This document shows, piece by piece, positions 19,148 to 28,022 of a stretch of DNA of 64,000 nucleotides; position 1 is the stretch's first letter, and each line of letters opens with the position of its first letter. Origin of the DNA: Peribacillus asahii (GTDB lineage: Bacteria > Bacillota > Bacilli > Bacillales > DSM-1321). Made by a program: the position numbers and the translations under genes. The notes beneath the pieces are model-generated. The model saw only the letters and a list, made by a program, of their open reading frames with translations, did no database searches and was not told where the DNA came from. The stretch is from NCBI RefSeq assembly GCF_004006295.1, contig NZ_CP026095.1, forward strand, positions 1,412,001-1,476,000, in the 5' to 3' direction.

Positions 19148-19765
19148 TTACAATTTATATAGTGGTAATAACGTTTCAAATGTGTATTGGATTGTATCAA
19201 TTAACTCTTTATCCGTTAACTGAACCGCTTCTTCACGTGGAATCTGAATACCGCAGAGAATCTCTGCTTTTTTAACGGTTTGAAGTCGTTTAAACATGGA
19301 AAGTAAATCTTCCGTATTCAATTCGTTATGAGGAATAACATCAGGTTTCATATGATCGATAGACCAGACGAAGCTTTCTGGGACGATGCTTTTTAATAAA
19401 TCGGCATTTTCTTCAAGCTTTTTGCCAAATTCAGCTTTATTTGGAGCTTCGTAAATAACAGCAAACCAAACGAATAGATGGGTTTCCCATAATCCGATTT
19501 GGAAATGCGGCATCATTTTATAGCCGCGGCGGTTAGCCGCAAAAGCGACCCATGTATCCTTTGGTGGATTAATGGTTCTACGTGCATGCTTAGCGACATG
19601 CGGAAAGATTTCTTCTCCTGTCATAATGGATAATTGCTGGGCAAAGTAGTCACCAAGGTCCTGAAGCTTTGGGCGAATTCTTTCTTTTAAAGCGTCCATG
19701 CGTTCTTCGAGACCATCGATCGTAAATGTGTTGAAATCGCTTGTTGTAAAGTGTACTTGATTCAT
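19148..19765 (-). CDS. yktB: UPF0637 family protein YktB
   Basis: Encodes 205 residues beginning MNQVHFTTSDFNTFTIDGLE. Segments such as HARRTINPPKDTWVAFA, RRGYKMMPHFQIGLW and WSIDHMKPD agree with B. subtilis YktB (UPF0637), a soluble protein of unknown function. The ATG has GGAGAG upstream on the minus strand. It converges on trpA. Confidence 0.88.
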   Translation of the reverse strand: MNQVHFTTSDFNTFTIDGLEERMDALKERIRPKLQDLGDYFAQQLSIMTGEEIFPHVAKHARRTINPPKDTWVAFAANRRGYKMMPHFQIGLWETHLFVWFAVIYEAPNKAEFGKKLEENADLLKSIVPESFVWSIDHMKPDVIPHNELNTEDLLSMFKRLQTVKKAEILCGIQIPREEAVQLTDKELIDTIQYTFETLLPLYKL

Positions 19766-19946
19766 TAAACATCTCTCCTATTGAACTTTCTCAGCTTATC
19801 TTAGCATAGCCAATAAAAAAAAATAAAAAATTATTGATGAATTAGCGTATAAATTTGTTGCTATTTTTTGTCGGACATCATATGATAAGATAAATATATA
19901 AACAAATCTGAAAATTTCGTTAATTAAGGAAGGGAGAATGTTAATT

Positions 19947-20144
19947 ATGAAACAAGTCGTGAACCAAGCGTTAAAGGCTAAAGAAGTTGAAAGACATAGA
20001 GCTGCAGTTTTACGAATGGAAATGGACTATGAATTAGCAACCCTTTTTGAAGCACTTGAAGAAAAAAATGAAAATAAAAAATCACAATGTAAGCAAAAAC
20101 TAGAGCGCATTCGCTTAGAATTATTAAAACTAAAAGCATTGTAG
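19947..20144 (+). CDS. ykzI: Small YkzI-like protein
   Basis: Encodes 65 residues (MKQVVNQALKAKEVERHRA) that are highly charged and helical, with many Glu and Lys. ATG at 19947 is ten bases after AAGGGAG; the ATG at 19938 is too close to that site. Position between yktB and suhB (yktC) is that of B. subtilis ykzI, which supports the name. Function unknown. Confidence 0.65.
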   Translation: MKQVVNQALKAKEVERHRAAVLRMEMDYELATLFEALEEKNENKKSQCKQKLERIRLELLKLKAL

Positions 20145-20571
20145 CATACGAAGTGAACTGAATAAAGGAGAAATTGGTATTTGACATGAACGATGTTGCG
20201 TGCAAAACCTTATATAAAAGCTAGGCGGACACTTCGTACGTAAAGTAAAAGTGTCCGCCTTTCATTTTTATATTTTATAACCAGAAGGCTCTGTTAATCG
20301 ACAACGTTCTATAACAGACAGCTATGCAAAAATTTGCACCATCATGTGATATGAAAATAAGCGCTTTGTCTATTGTTTTTCAACGCTGCTTATTTTTAGG
20401 GAAGTCTTGTAAAAAAGAGCGAGCCCAAGCGCTTGCGCTTTTCTGATAAGTTGTGGCAAAATTAAGAAATAAATTGTTAAAAAATTGAAGTGGTTTAATG
20501 TGAATAATCAATGTAAGAATAAAGAACTTATTAATAGAAGTAAGTTGCAGAAAACAAGGGTGGGGATTTAG
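20145..20571. other. Intergenic region ykzI-suhB
   Basis: About 430 bases. Contains the ykzI terminator (20223-20270). A long-range inverted repeat joins AAAATAAGC near 20352 with GCTTATTTTT near 20388. The motif AGCGCTTGCGCTTTTCTGAT lies at 20428-20447, with ATAAG completing it to 20450; a near twin lies before trpE at 12615. No open frame with a ribosome site seen. Confidence 0.5.
20223..20270 (+). terminator. Terminator downstream of ykzI
   Basis: AGGCGGACACTT and AAGTGTCCGCCT form a perfect 12-bp stem followed by a T-rich tract. Confidence 0.85.
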
Positions 20572-21366
20572 GTGGCATCAATTAAAGAAATGGATCAATA
20601 TGCAAAAAAATGGATTAAAGAAGCCGGAGCAAAGTTAAGAGAGTCCTTTGCAATGGAATTGGATATTGAAATAAAAACGAACCCGAATGATTTAGTAACC
20701 AATATGGATAAGGAAACAGAGCGGTTTTTTGTAAGTAAAATTAAAGAAACCTTTCCAGGGCATCGTATTTTCGGTGAAGAAGGAATGGGGCATGATATCA
20801 ATGATTTAAAAGGAACTGTTTGGATTATTGATCCGATTGATGGGACACTGAATTTTATTCATCAACAACGCAATTTTGCCATTTCATTAGCCATTTATGA
20901 GGATGGGGTCGGAAAAGTAGGGATGGTGTATGACGTCGTTCATGATGAACTATACCATGCTATAAAAGGAGAAGGCGCCTATTTGAATCATCATCCATTA
21001 TCTCCGCTATCCGAGGTAGGTGTAGGGGAAGCGATTTTGTCCATCAATGCGAGCTGGATTGTTACGAATAAACGAATTAATCCGGCTATCTTAGCTGCCT
21101 TAGTCAATGATGTTCGCGGCACTCGCTCATATGGATCAGCAGCTTTAGAGCTTGCCTTTGTTGCAGCGGGAAGAATTGATGCGTATATTACGATGCGTTT
21201 ATCACCTTGGGACTTTGCGGCAGGTTCAATCCTTGTTGAAGAGGTAGGAGGAAAAGTAAGCGATTTGTTTGGAGAAAATTTAGATTACATAAAAGGCGGT
21301 TCACTGTTTGTGGCAAAACCCGGCTTTCACGAATCTGTTTTGGAAGAGTATATTTTAAACAGATAA
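20572..21366 (+). CDS. suhB: Inositol monophosphatase family protein (YktC)
   Basis: Mg2+-dependent sugar-phosphate phosphatase family. GTG at 20572 preceded by GGTGGGGA gives 264 residues. Metal-binding signatures are clear: FGEEG, WIIDPIDGTLNF and PWDFAAGSILVEEVGG. B. subtilis YktC is the ortholog by position and length. Substrate not determined by sequence; inositol-1-phosphate or related phosphates are usual. Confidence 0.9.
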   Translation: MASIKEMDQYAKKWIKEAGAKLRESFAMELDIEIKTNPNDLVTNMDKETERFFVSKIKETFPGHRIFGEEGMGHDINDLKGTVWIIDPIDGTLNFIHQQRNFAISLAIYEDGVGKVGMVYDVVHDELYHAIKGEGAYLNHHPLSPLSEVGVGEAILSINASWIVTNKRINPAILAALVNDVRGTRSYGSAALELAFVAAGRIDAYITMRLSPWDFAAGSILVEEVGGKVSDLFGENLDYIKGGSLFVAKPGFHESVLEEYILNR

Positions 21367-21383
21367 ACTTGAGGTACACCCAT

Positions 21384-21417
21384 AAAAAAATCGCCGTATC
21401 ATTCGGCGATTTTTTTA
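21384..21417. terminator. Bidirectional terminator between suhB and ylaF
   Basis: AAAAAAATCGCCG and CGGCGATTTTTTT form a perfect stem between convergent genes. Confidence 0.92.
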
Positions 21418-21428
21418 AAAGGATGTTG

Positions 21429-21614
21429 TTAATCTAATTTACCAGCTTCACGCCATTTCTTCTTTTGGGTAAAGCCAAATCCCATGATTCCACAAAGGAT
21501 AATGATTGCTACTACAATTCCTAATATGCTTTTTTCGGCAATGGATATACCAATTGAACCAATACAGATTGTGGCTAATATTGCTAAAATTAAAAATGGC
21601 CATTTGATTTTCAT
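21429..21614 (-). CDS. ylaF: YlaF-like small membrane protein (DUF5325)
   Basis: Encodes 61 residues (MKIKWPFLILAILATICIGS) with two hydrophobic helices (about 5-24 and 30-49) and a basic C-terminal tail. ATG at 21614 stands six bases after GGGGTG; the in-frame GTG at 21623 lies inside that site. Length, helix arrangement and place next to typA match YlaF (DUF5325) of bacilli. Function unknown. Confidence 0.72.
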   Translation of the reverse strand: MKIKWPFLILAILATICIGSIGISIAEKSILGIVVAIIILCGIMGFGFTQKKKWREAGKLD

Positions 21615-21736
21615 AATTTTCACCCCTAATAGTTATATTGTACATAATTTCTGTATTTGTTTCTACTATGTTTGTGATATAATATGTAAGCTAATATTAA
21701 AGATACGAATACACCAACTTTTTAGGAGTGAATTTT

Positions 21737-23575
21737 TTGAAATTAAGAGAAGATATTCGAAATATAGCTATCATTGCCCACGTTGACCATGGGAAAACAA
21801 CACTTGTGGATCAGCTGTTAAAGCAATCTGGTACATTTCGTGAAAATGAACATGTAGAAGAACGTGCAATGGATTCAAATGACATCGAAAGAGAACGTGG
21901 AATTACTATTCTTGCGAAAACTACAGCTGTTCAATATAAAGATACACGTATCAATATTCTTGATACACCAGGACACGCCGACTTCGGTGGTGAAGTAGAA
22001 CGAATCATGAAAATGGTGGATGGTGTTATCCTTGTTGTCGATGCTTATGAAGGCTGTATGCCGCAAACACGCTTTGTGTTGAAAAAAGCATTAGAACAAA
22101 AGCTTGCACCAATCGTTGTTGTAAACAAAATCGATAAAGATTCAGCTCGTCCAGAAGAAGTTGTTGATGAGGTATTGGATTTATTTATCGAATTAGGTGC
22201 TGAGGAAGATCAATTAGAATTCCCAGTTATTTATGCTTCAGGTATTGCAGGTACGTCAAGTACTGACCCATCAAAACAAGAAGAAAACATGGTGCCATTA
22301 TTTGAAACAATTGTTGAAACGGTTCCTGCTCCAGTCGATAACAGTGACGAACCGTTACAATTCCAAGTTGCGTTACTTGACTATAACGACTATGTAGGCC
22401 GTATCGGAATTGGTCGTGTATTCCGCGGGAAAATGCATGTTGGTCAACAAGTATCTCTTATGAAGCTTGATGGAACAGTGAAATCATTCCGTGTAACAAA
22501 AATCTTTGGTTTTATCGGTTTGAAAAGGGTAGAAATTGAAGAAGCTTTCCCTGGCGACTTAATTGCTGTTTCCGGTATGGAAGATATCAATGTAGGGGAA
22601 ACAGTTTGTCCAACGGAACATCCGGAAGCACTGCCAGTTCTACGTATTGACGAACCAACTCTTCAAATGACATTCCTTGTGAATAATAGTCCATTTGCAG
22701 GTCGTGAAGGTAAATTTGTTACGGCTCGTAAAATTGAAGAGCGCCTTCGTACTCAATTACAAACAGATGTAAGCTTACGTGTTGAGAATACAGATTCACC
22801 AGATGTTTGGATTGTATCTGGACGAGGCGAGCTTCATTTATCTATTTTAATTGAAAATATGCGTCGTGAAGGGTATGAACTTCAAGTATCAAAGCCGGAA
22901 GTTATCGTACGTGAAATCGATGGTGTACGTTGTGAACCTGTAGAGCGTGTTCAAATTGATGTGCCAGAGGAGCATACGGGATCCATTATGGAATCGATTG
23001 GTGCTCGTAAAGGTGAAATGCTTGATATGATTAATAACGGTGGCGGCCAAGTTCGTTTACTTTTCAACGTACCGGCACGTGGATTAATTGGTTACTCAAC
23101 TGAGTTTTTAACATTAACTCGTGGTTATGGAATTATGAACCATACATTTGATAGTTATCAACCAATGCAATCAGGTCAAGTTGGTGGACGTCGCCAAGGA
23201 GTTCTTGTTTCAATGGAAAATGGTAAAGCAACTCAATACGGAATTATGGGTGTTGAAGATCGCGGTGTCATTTTCGTTGAACCAGGTACAGAAGTATACG
23301 AAGGTATGATTGTTGGTGAACACAATCGCGAAAATGATTTGACTGTTAACGTTGTAAAAGCAAAGCAAATGACAAACATGCGTTCAGCGAATAAAGACCA
23401 AACAACTTCTATGAAAAAGCCAAGAATCATGTCTCTAGAAGAAGCGTTAGAGTACTTGGCTGATGATGAATACTTGGAAGTGACTCCAGAATCTATTCGT
23501 CTTCGTAAGAAAATTCTAGAGAAAAATGAACGTGAAAAAGCAGCGAAAAAGAAAAAATATGCGGAAACAAAGTAA
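21737..23575 (+). CDS. typA: Translational GTPase TypA/BipA
   Basis: Ribosome-associated GTPase of the EF-G superfamily, linked to ribosome assembly and stress at low temperature. TTG at 21737, nine bases after AGGAG, gives 612 residues starting [21 protein letters not shown] motifs: [24 protein letters not shown] and ASG. The C terminus has the lysine-rich tail [16 protein letters not shown] typical of TypA. Corresponds to B. subtilis ylaG. A GTG at 21728 overlaps the ribosome site and is rejected. Confidence 0.95.
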   Translation: MKLREDIRNIAIIAHVDHGKTTLVDQLLKQSGTFRENEHVEERAMDSNDIERERGITILAKTTAVQYKDTRINILDTPGHADFGGEVERIMKMVDGVILVVDAYEGCMPQTRFVLKKALEQKLAPIVVVNKIDKDSARPEEVVDEVLDLFIELGAEEDQLEFPVIYASGIAGTSSTDPSKQEENMVPLFETIVETVPAPVDNSDEPLQFQVALLDYNDYVGRIGIGRVFRGKMHVGQQVSLMKLDGTVKSFRVTKIFGFIGLKRVEIEEAFPGDLIAVSGMEDINVGETVCPTEHPEALPVLRIDEPTLQMTFLVNNSPFAGREGKFVTARKIEERLRTQLQTDVSLRVENTDSPDVWIVSGRGELHLSILIENMRREGYELQVSKPEVIVREIDGVRCEPVERVQIDVPEEHTGSIMESIGARKGEMLDMINNGGGQVRLLFNVPARGLIGYSTEFLTLTRGYGIMNHTFDSYQPMQSGQVGGRRQGVLVSMENGKATQYGIMGVEDRGVIFVEPGTEVYEGMIVGEHNRENDLTVNVVKAKQMTNMRSANKDQTTSMKKPRIMSLEEALEYLADDEYLEVTPESIRLRKKILEKNEREKAAKKKKYAETK

Positions 23576-23594
23576 GCGCTAGGAGGAATAAAGC

Positions 23595-23900
23595 ATGGAT
23601 ATCCAAGAGCGATTATCGTTTTTTGCAGCACTATATCGGGTCGATGAAAATCCTGAAGCAGGAATGTGGTATTTATATTTAACGATTTTTGGATTATGTA
23701 TCCTTGTATATCAGTTAGGTTTTGCCAAAAAATTGCCTTTGCTTAAAAATATAGTGATCTATACGGTAATGGCGTTTGGATGTACAATGCTTTGTTTTCT
23801 TGGAGTGTTTCTTCCGATGGCGGAAGGGCTCGTCATTGCAGCCATTGTGCTTGGTATTTATCGTATGCGTCTTAAACAATCAAAAAAAGAAGGGGCGTAA
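23595..23900 (+). CDS. ylaH: YlaH-like membrane protein
   Basis: Encodes 101 residues with three hydrophobic segments (about 25-45, 52-70 and 72-90) and a basic end [15 protein letters not shown] precedes the ATG. Position immediately after typA and the N-terminal [20 protein letters not shown] fit the YlaH family of bacilli. Function unknown; membrane location inferred. Confidence 0.8.
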   Translation: MDIQERLSFFAALYRVDENPEAGMWYLYLTIFGLCILVYQLGFAKKLPLLKNIVIYTVMAFGCTMLCFLGVFLPMAEGLVIAAIVLGIYRMRLKQSKKEGA

Positions 23901-23908
23901 AGCTGTAG

Positions 23909-24196
23909 ATGAAATCATTACAGGATGCACTTTATAATTGGCTCACGATTAAAGTAGTCTGTGATGCAAGACCGAATGACACAGCGGCTAAACAAACGGA
24001 ACAGTTTTTTAGCCGTCTGTTAGAAGAGGATCATCAGCTTAGCCATCTTTCAGTAATAAAAGATTCACCATTTTATTTTATTACGTTTTGGAAAGATGGA
24101 AGCGAGCAGCAGAAGCGTTTTCCGATCGAGATGATTGATGTAATGTTAAATCAAATTGAATTAACACCAGATAAATATCGGAATGTTGATGAGTAA
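23909..24196 (+). CDS. Hypothetical protein downstream of ylaH
   Basis: Not recognised. Encodes 95 residues with no membrane segment, beginning MKSLQDALYNWLTIKVVCDA. It has a mixed alpha/beta look (FYFITFWKDGSEQQKRFPIEMID). It follows ylaH by eight bases, so the two are probably co-transcribed and end at the terminator at 24201. B. subtilis has no equivalent that I can place here. Confidence 0.7.
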   Translation: MKSLQDALYNWLTIKVVCDARPNDTAAKQTEQFFSRLLEEDHQLSHLSVIKDSPFYFITFWKDGSEQQKRFPIEMIDVMLNQIELTPDKYRNVDE

Positions 24197-24200
24197 AAGC

Positions 24201-24232
24201 AAAAGCCGTGCAAATGTTGCACGGCTTTTTTT
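24201..24232 (+). terminator. Terminator after the ylaH operon
   Basis: AAAAGCCGTGCAA pairs with TTGCACGGCTTTT, followed by T residues. The reverse-strand reading frame that follows ylaI also ends here. Confidence 0.92.
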
Positions 24233-24419
24233 ATAGGAAATAGGCGAGAATACCGCCTGCTTCAAGGAACGTGAAGAGCAACAGTCCAATGAATAGGTGA
24301 GGGAGTTCAAAGGAATTTGAAAGTGTTTTGAAGTTGTCGATAAAAAAGGTATAGCTATATTGAATGTAAACATCCGGCCCCTCTAGCAGCCGTATAAGTT
24401 TACCTTCTGGTATTATTTT
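24231..24419 (-). other. Open frame in phase behind the ylaI stop codon
   Basis: After the ylaI TAA the same frame stays open for 62 codons and reads like a protein: KIIPEGKLIRLLEGPDVYIQ, later FIDNFKTLSNSFELPHLFIG, ending LLLFTFLEAGGILAYFL with one hydrophobic helix. There is no ATG, GTG or TTG start. A CTG near 24389 stands 11 bases after GAAGGT. Options: read-through extension of YlaI, a small tail-anchored protein with an unusual start, or a decayed gene. I cannot decide between these. Confidence 0.4.
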
Positions 24420-24620
24420 TTACCACTCATCTTCTTGAACAGCTGTACGGTATAAGTGGAACTTTCCTGTTGCCATTCGTTCATTTGTCCGTTTCTCAAT
24501 TCGTGCATAGCATGTTTGACACATAAAGGTATGTATAGGACGATTGCGCAGTTTTTTTGCCTCGGGAGCATCATCCGAAAGTGTTTCAATTTGATCGCAT
24601 ATAACGCATTTGACCTTCAT
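24420..24620 (-). CDS. ylaI: YlaI-like small Cys-rich protein (DUF2197)
   Basis: Encodes 66 residues with two CxxC pairs (VKCVICDQ and FMCQTCYARI), so probably a zinc-binding protein. RPIHTFMC and RMATGKFHLYR match the YlaI family as remembered. The ribosome site is GAGGGTC. Its stop is followed by a further in-phase open frame (see the 24231-24419 entry). Function unknown. Confidence 0.82.
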   Translation of the reverse strand: MKVKCVICDQIETLSDDAPEAKKLRNRPIHTFMCQTCYARIEKRTNERMATGKFHLYRTAVQEDEW

Positions 24621-24730
24621 TTTAGACCCTCGCTTTTAATGTCAGATATAAGTAGTATACCATGTTTACAATCGCTGGGCCAAAAATCATTTTATCAACA
24701 ATATTATTTAACAGCCCCTATTAAATATTA

Positions 24731-24760
24731 AGAGGCTGCTCAGTTTAGAGCAGCCGTAAG
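24731..24760 (-). terminator. Possible terminator of ylaJ
   Basis: GGCTGCTC pairs with GAGCAGCC just beyond the ylaJ stop; the tract that follows on the minus strand is only moderately T-rich. Confidence 0.5.
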
Positions 24761-24765
24761 CTTCC

Positions 24766-25365
24766 TTAGTCTAGATGACCATTCGATTGTTTATTTTGTT
24801 TGTCTTCCAACATTTTTTGTTCTTTCTCATTATCAATCGTTTGTTTTTGTTCATTCATCACCTTGTTTGGTGTTTGTTCTACGAGATCACCAGGAACTTC
24901 TGGGATAATTCGGCTTGTAATATCCGAAAGCTCATTTAATATACCTCGGATAGGCTGTCCATTTTCAATATCAGCAGCAACTTCCCTAATTCTTTCATTT
25001 AAATCAGGGTCAGCGACAATTGTTGCATAAGCACCATATGGATCCTGTTGCAAAGCTTCACCAACGGAATACTTAATAGTACCGACTTGTGATCGTTCGA
25101 TATCTTGATCGATATCAATACCGACAATTGCATATTTTCCAAGGACTACGGCTGTTGCATCATTGACGTGAGGCACTTTAACAGCTAAATCGGTTAGTCT
25201 TTTGGCAGTTTCGGCTCCGGACTTCCGATCTGTCTCCTGTATATTCGTATTTTTCACTTCTGTGATGTTAGGTCGCTGATTGTCATTTATTTCTCTGCCT
25301 TGTTCGTTCTGAGAACATCCTCCAACAATGATGATAGCAAGAATCATCCAACAAAATTTTTGCAT
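24766..25365 (-). CDS. ylaJ: YhcN/YlaJ-family sporulation lipoprotein
   Basis: Encodes 199 residues. The signal peptide ends in the lipobox VGGC (Cys17), so it is a lipoprotein. The core (AVVLGKYAIVGIDIDQDIER, then VGTIKYSVGEAL, ATIVADPDLNERI) is the YhcN/YlaJ domain, found in lipoproteins of the spore inner membrane that help germination. The C terminus is a low-complexity Glu/Lys/Gln tail. Expression in the forespore is inferred from the family. Confidence 0.88.
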   Translation of the reverse strand: MQKFCWMILAIIIVGGCSQNEQGREINDNQRPNITEVKNTNIQETDRKSGAETAKRLTDLAVKVPHVNDATAVVLGKYAIVGIDIDQDIERSQVGTIKYSVGEALQQDPYGAYATIVADPDLNERIREVAADIENGQPIRGILNELSDITSRIIPEVPGDLVEQTPNKVMNEQKQTIDNEKEQKMLEDKQNKQSNGHLD

Positions 25366-25527
25366 AATATACCCCCATTTACGACATTTTGTTTATAGTC
25401 TGTAAATGTTCTTCTATCTTTATGCAATGAAACATATATTTTATCAACAGTCTCGTCCGCTACATAAGATGCAGGAAGCAGTCAAAAGAGTACGACAATA
25501 CTGACAAAAGTAGGCAGGGGGATTATC

Positions 25528-26856
25528 TTGGGGAAAATCTATGTATTAGATACAAATGTCCTGTTGCAGGACCCGTATTCAATTTTTTCTTTTGAAGCGA
25601 ATGAAGTTGTTATCCCAGCAGTTGTTTTAGAGGAATTGGATTCAAAAAAACGCTACATGGATGAAATTGGTAGAAATGCAAGGCAAGTATCGAAATTAAT
25701 TGACGGTTTTCGAGAAAAAGGAAAACTGCATGATGGGATTCCCCTTCACAATGGTGGGAAGTTAAGAATTGAACTGAATCATCGTTCATTTCATGAGCTT
25801 CAAGAAATTTTTGTGGAAAAAACGAATGATAATCGCATTTTAGCTGTAGCGAAAAATATTTCATTAGAGGAGGAAACGAAGCCGGACGGAAAAGCGGTTA
25901 TTTTAGTTAGTAAAGACACGCTTGTTCGAGTAAAGGCTGATGCTATTGGCCTTGAATCGGAAGATTTCTTAAATGACCGTGTCGTTGAATTGGATCATAT
26001 TTATCCTGGGTTTAAAGAAATCTATGTCACGGTAGATAAATTAAACCAATTTTATATGAAAGGGCATTTGTTGCTATCGGAATTAAGAAAAGAGACTTAT
26101 TTTCCAAATCAATTTTTATTGATGAAGGATGAACTTGGTGGTTCTGCTTCAGCTATAGGCATGGTAGATGATCACAAAAAAATGGTAAAAAAACTACATT
26201 ATGAAGGTGAACATATTTGGGGGATTAAGCCCCGGAATGTGCAGCAAACGATGGCGTTGGATATTTTACTTCGAAAGGATTTACCTCTTGTTACGTTAAT
26301 TGGTAAAGCAGGAACGGGGAAAACGTTACTTGCTTTAGCGGCAGGACTGCTTCAAACAGAAGATCAAGGGATTTATAAGAAATTGCTTGTAGCCAGACCG
26401 ATTGTACCAGTTGGCAAGGATATTGGATATTTACCAGGAGAAAAAGAGGAGAAGCTACGACCTTGGATGCAACCGATTTTTGATAATCTAGAATATTTAT
26501 TTAATACAAAGAAACCAGGAGAACTGGATGCGATTCTTGCCGGTATGAGTTCAATTGAGGTAGAGGCATTAACGTATATCCGTGGAAGAAGTATCCCTGA
26601 TCAATTTATTATCATTGATGAGGCTCAAAATTTAACGAAGCATGAGGTGAAAACCATTTTAACTCGTGTAGGTGATCGCAGTAAAATTGTGTTAATGGGT
26701 GATCCAGAGCAGATTGATCATCCTTACCTAGATGAGTATAACAATGGCTTGACATATGTAGTTGAAAAATTTAAACAAGAAAAGATTGCTGGACATGTAA
26801 AGTTAGTAAAAGGGGAGCGCTCAGGATTAGCACAATTAGCTGCCAATCTCTTATAA
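25528..26856 (+). CDS. ylaK: PhoH2-type protein, PIN domain plus PhoH ATPase
   Basis: Encodes 442 residues. An N-terminal PIN ribonuclease domain (about 1-140; YVLDTNVLLQDPYSIF and later acidic residues) is followed by a PhoH-like ATPase with Walker A GKAGTGKT and Walker B FIIIDEAQN. PhoH2 proteins of this layout are described as RNA helicase/RNases. TTG at 25528 follows AGGGGGA. Ortholog of B. subtilis YlaK by position. Confidence 0.92.
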   Translation: MGKIYVLDTNVLLQDPYSIFSFEANEVVIPAVVLEELDSKKRYMDEIGRNARQVSKLIDGFREKGKLHDGIPLHNGGKLRIELNHRSFHELQEIFVEKTNDNRILAVAKNISLEEETKPDGKAVILVSKDTLVRVKADAIGLESEDFLNDRVVELDHIYPGFKEIYVTVDKLNQFYMKGHLLLSELRKETYFPNQFLLMKDELGGSASAIGMVDDHKKMVKKLHYEGEHIWGIKPRNVQQTMALDILLRKDLPLVTLIGKAGTGKTLLALAAGLLQTEDQGIYKKLLVARPIVPVGKDIGYLPGEKEEKLRPWMQPIFDNLEYLFNTKKPGELDAILAGMSSIEVEALTYIRGRSIPDQFIIIDEAQNLTKHEVKTILTRVGDRSKIVLMGDPEQIDHPYLDEYNNGLTYVVEKFKQEKIAGHVKLVKGERSGLAQLAANLL

Positions 26857-26864
26857 CGAATAGA

Positions 26865-26900
26865 AAACGGCAAGATTGATTAGCTTGCCGTTTCTTGTGA
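26865..26900 (+). terminator. Terminator of ylaK
   Basis: AAACGGCAAG pairs with CTTGCCGTTT; the T tract after the stem is short. Confidence 0.8.
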
Positions 26901-26910
26901 AGCTCTTTTT

Positions 26911-27036
26911 CTCCGTGCTTAACGGGCAGTAAGACATCCACCTTAAGCTTAGGAGAACTTTTGTAGTATAGGTCCGCTTGGTGACTAACCATCAGTAGGG
27001 GTCAAGGAGAACCTCATTGATGAAAGTTTTACTTTA
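26911..27036 (+). repeat. Dispersed structured repeat, copy 4 (about 126 bp, degenerate)
   Basis: Begins CTCCGTGCTTAACGGGCAGT and ends AAAGTTTTACTTTA. It keeps both ends, a stub of the TTTTGTAGTATAGGTCCG segment, and a decayed arm 5 (CATCAGTAGGGG facing CCTCATTGATG). Arms 1 to 4 are lost or broken. Its right end overlaps the stop codon of the next, convergent gene. Confidence 0.85.
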
Positions 27037-27535
27037 CTGTAAACGATTTAACGTTTTTAATGGGATTATCTCGATTAGAGCCATCTCCCAAATAGATATG
27101 TAATGGTCCTCCATCTTCTTCCAAACGAAGCGGTTTACCTTCTTTAGAGAAACCGAGGAAAAATTCGTTTGCTACTTCGATAGGAAAGCTTAATTCTTTT
27201 CCATCAGCTGTCACGATGATTTCGGTTGCTCCTTCTTCAGGAACAGCATTTTGTAAAAATGGCTTAAAAGGAATGCCGAATGTGCCTGTCATAAGTTTGA
27301 TTTTTTCAAATTTTCGTTCCGTTTTCAAAGTAGGAGGCACAATTGCTCCTTCACGGATTTCTTTTTGCCAGTGTTCAGCAGCTTTTTGTGTATAGTCTTC
27401 TAATTCATCCACTACCACATTATCTTTATCAAAATATGTATCAATTTCAATTTTGCGATCGTCGAAAATCCAAACACCTGGATCCAATGTAATCGGAAAT
27501 TTCACCTTGCCGTTAATAAACACGATTGATTCCAA
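27029..27535 (-). CDS. ylaL: YlaL-like protein, annotated in relatives as a peptidyl-prolyl isomerase
   Basis: Encodes about 168 residues. TTG at 27535 (MESIVFINGKVKFPITLDPG) is preferred because GAAGGGA abuts the ATG at 27544. The segments LDPGVWIFDDRK, EIREGAIVPPTLKTERKFEK and GTFGIPFKPFL resemble Bacillaceae proteins carrying a peptidyl-prolyl isomerase label. I see no classical isomerase domain, so that function is unproven. No signal peptide. The last two codons and the stop lie in the end of a dispersed repeat. The name rests on position between ylaK and ylaN. Confidence 0.6.
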   Translation of the reverse strand: MESIVFINGKVKFPITLDPGVWIFDDRKIEIDTYFDKDNVVVDELEDYTQKAAEHWQKEIREGAIVPPTLKTERKFEKIKLMTGTFGIPFKPFLQNAVPEEGATEIIVTADGKELSFPIEVANEFFLGFSKEGKPLRLEEDGGPLHIYLGDGSNRDNPIKNVKSFTVK

Positions 27536-27692
27536 ATTTCTCATTCCCTTCTGTTAATGACATTACTTAGTATAATCAAAAATAAAGAAAATGTCACACC
27601 TTGAGAACGAGTAGATGTCCTTGCTTTTTTAGTCAACTACAGGTAAAATTTAAAGATAAGATTTAATCGCTTCTTGAGCGGGGGGATTTCAT

Positions 27693-27974
27693 ATGGCATC
27701 TGAAATGCTTATCAATCATCGAGAAAAAGCTTATGCTTTATTAAAAGCAGATGCTGACAAGATACTTAAACTAATCAAAGTACAAATGGATAATCTTACC
27801 ATGCCTCAGTGTCCTCTTTATGAAGAGGTGCTCGATACTCAAATGTTTGGCCTATCGCGTGAAATTGATTTTGCGGTCCGTTTAGGGTTAGTAGAGGAAG
27901 TAGAAGGTAAAGCACTATTAGAAGCATTGGAGAGAGAACTGTCCATTTTACATGATGCGTCTACAAAGAAATAA
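27693..27974 (+). CDS. ylaN: YlaN, iron-binding regulator of Fur
   Basis: Encodes 93 residues ([20 protein letters not shown]), all helical, with the conserved [20 protein letters not shown] core. B. subtilis YlaN is needed for growth under iron limitation; recent work on YlaN in bacilli and Staphylococcus describes Fe(II) binding and interaction with Fur. GGGGGA lies upstream of the ATG. Strong terminator follows. In B. subtilis ftsW comes next; here it does not. Confidence 0.92.
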   Translation: MASEMLINHREKAYALLKADADKILKLIKVQMDNLTMPQCPLYEEVLDTQMFGLSREIDFAVRLGLVEEVEGKALLEALERELSILHDASTKK

Positions 27975-27983
27975 ATATATGCT

Positions 27984-28022
27984 AAACTCAAACAAATCTC
28001 GATGATTGTTTGAGTTTTTTAT
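27984..28022 (+). terminator. Terminator of ylaN
   Basis: AAACTCAAACAA pairs with TTGTTTGAGTTT and is followed by T residues. Confidence 0.92.

Noticed and set aside
24161..24373. 70-codon minus-strand frame starting MFTFNIAIPFL
   Set aside because: Although AGGGG stands before its ATG, the frame runs through the ylaH operon terminator and into the neighbouring gene. The alternative frame in phase with ylaI looks more protein-like.
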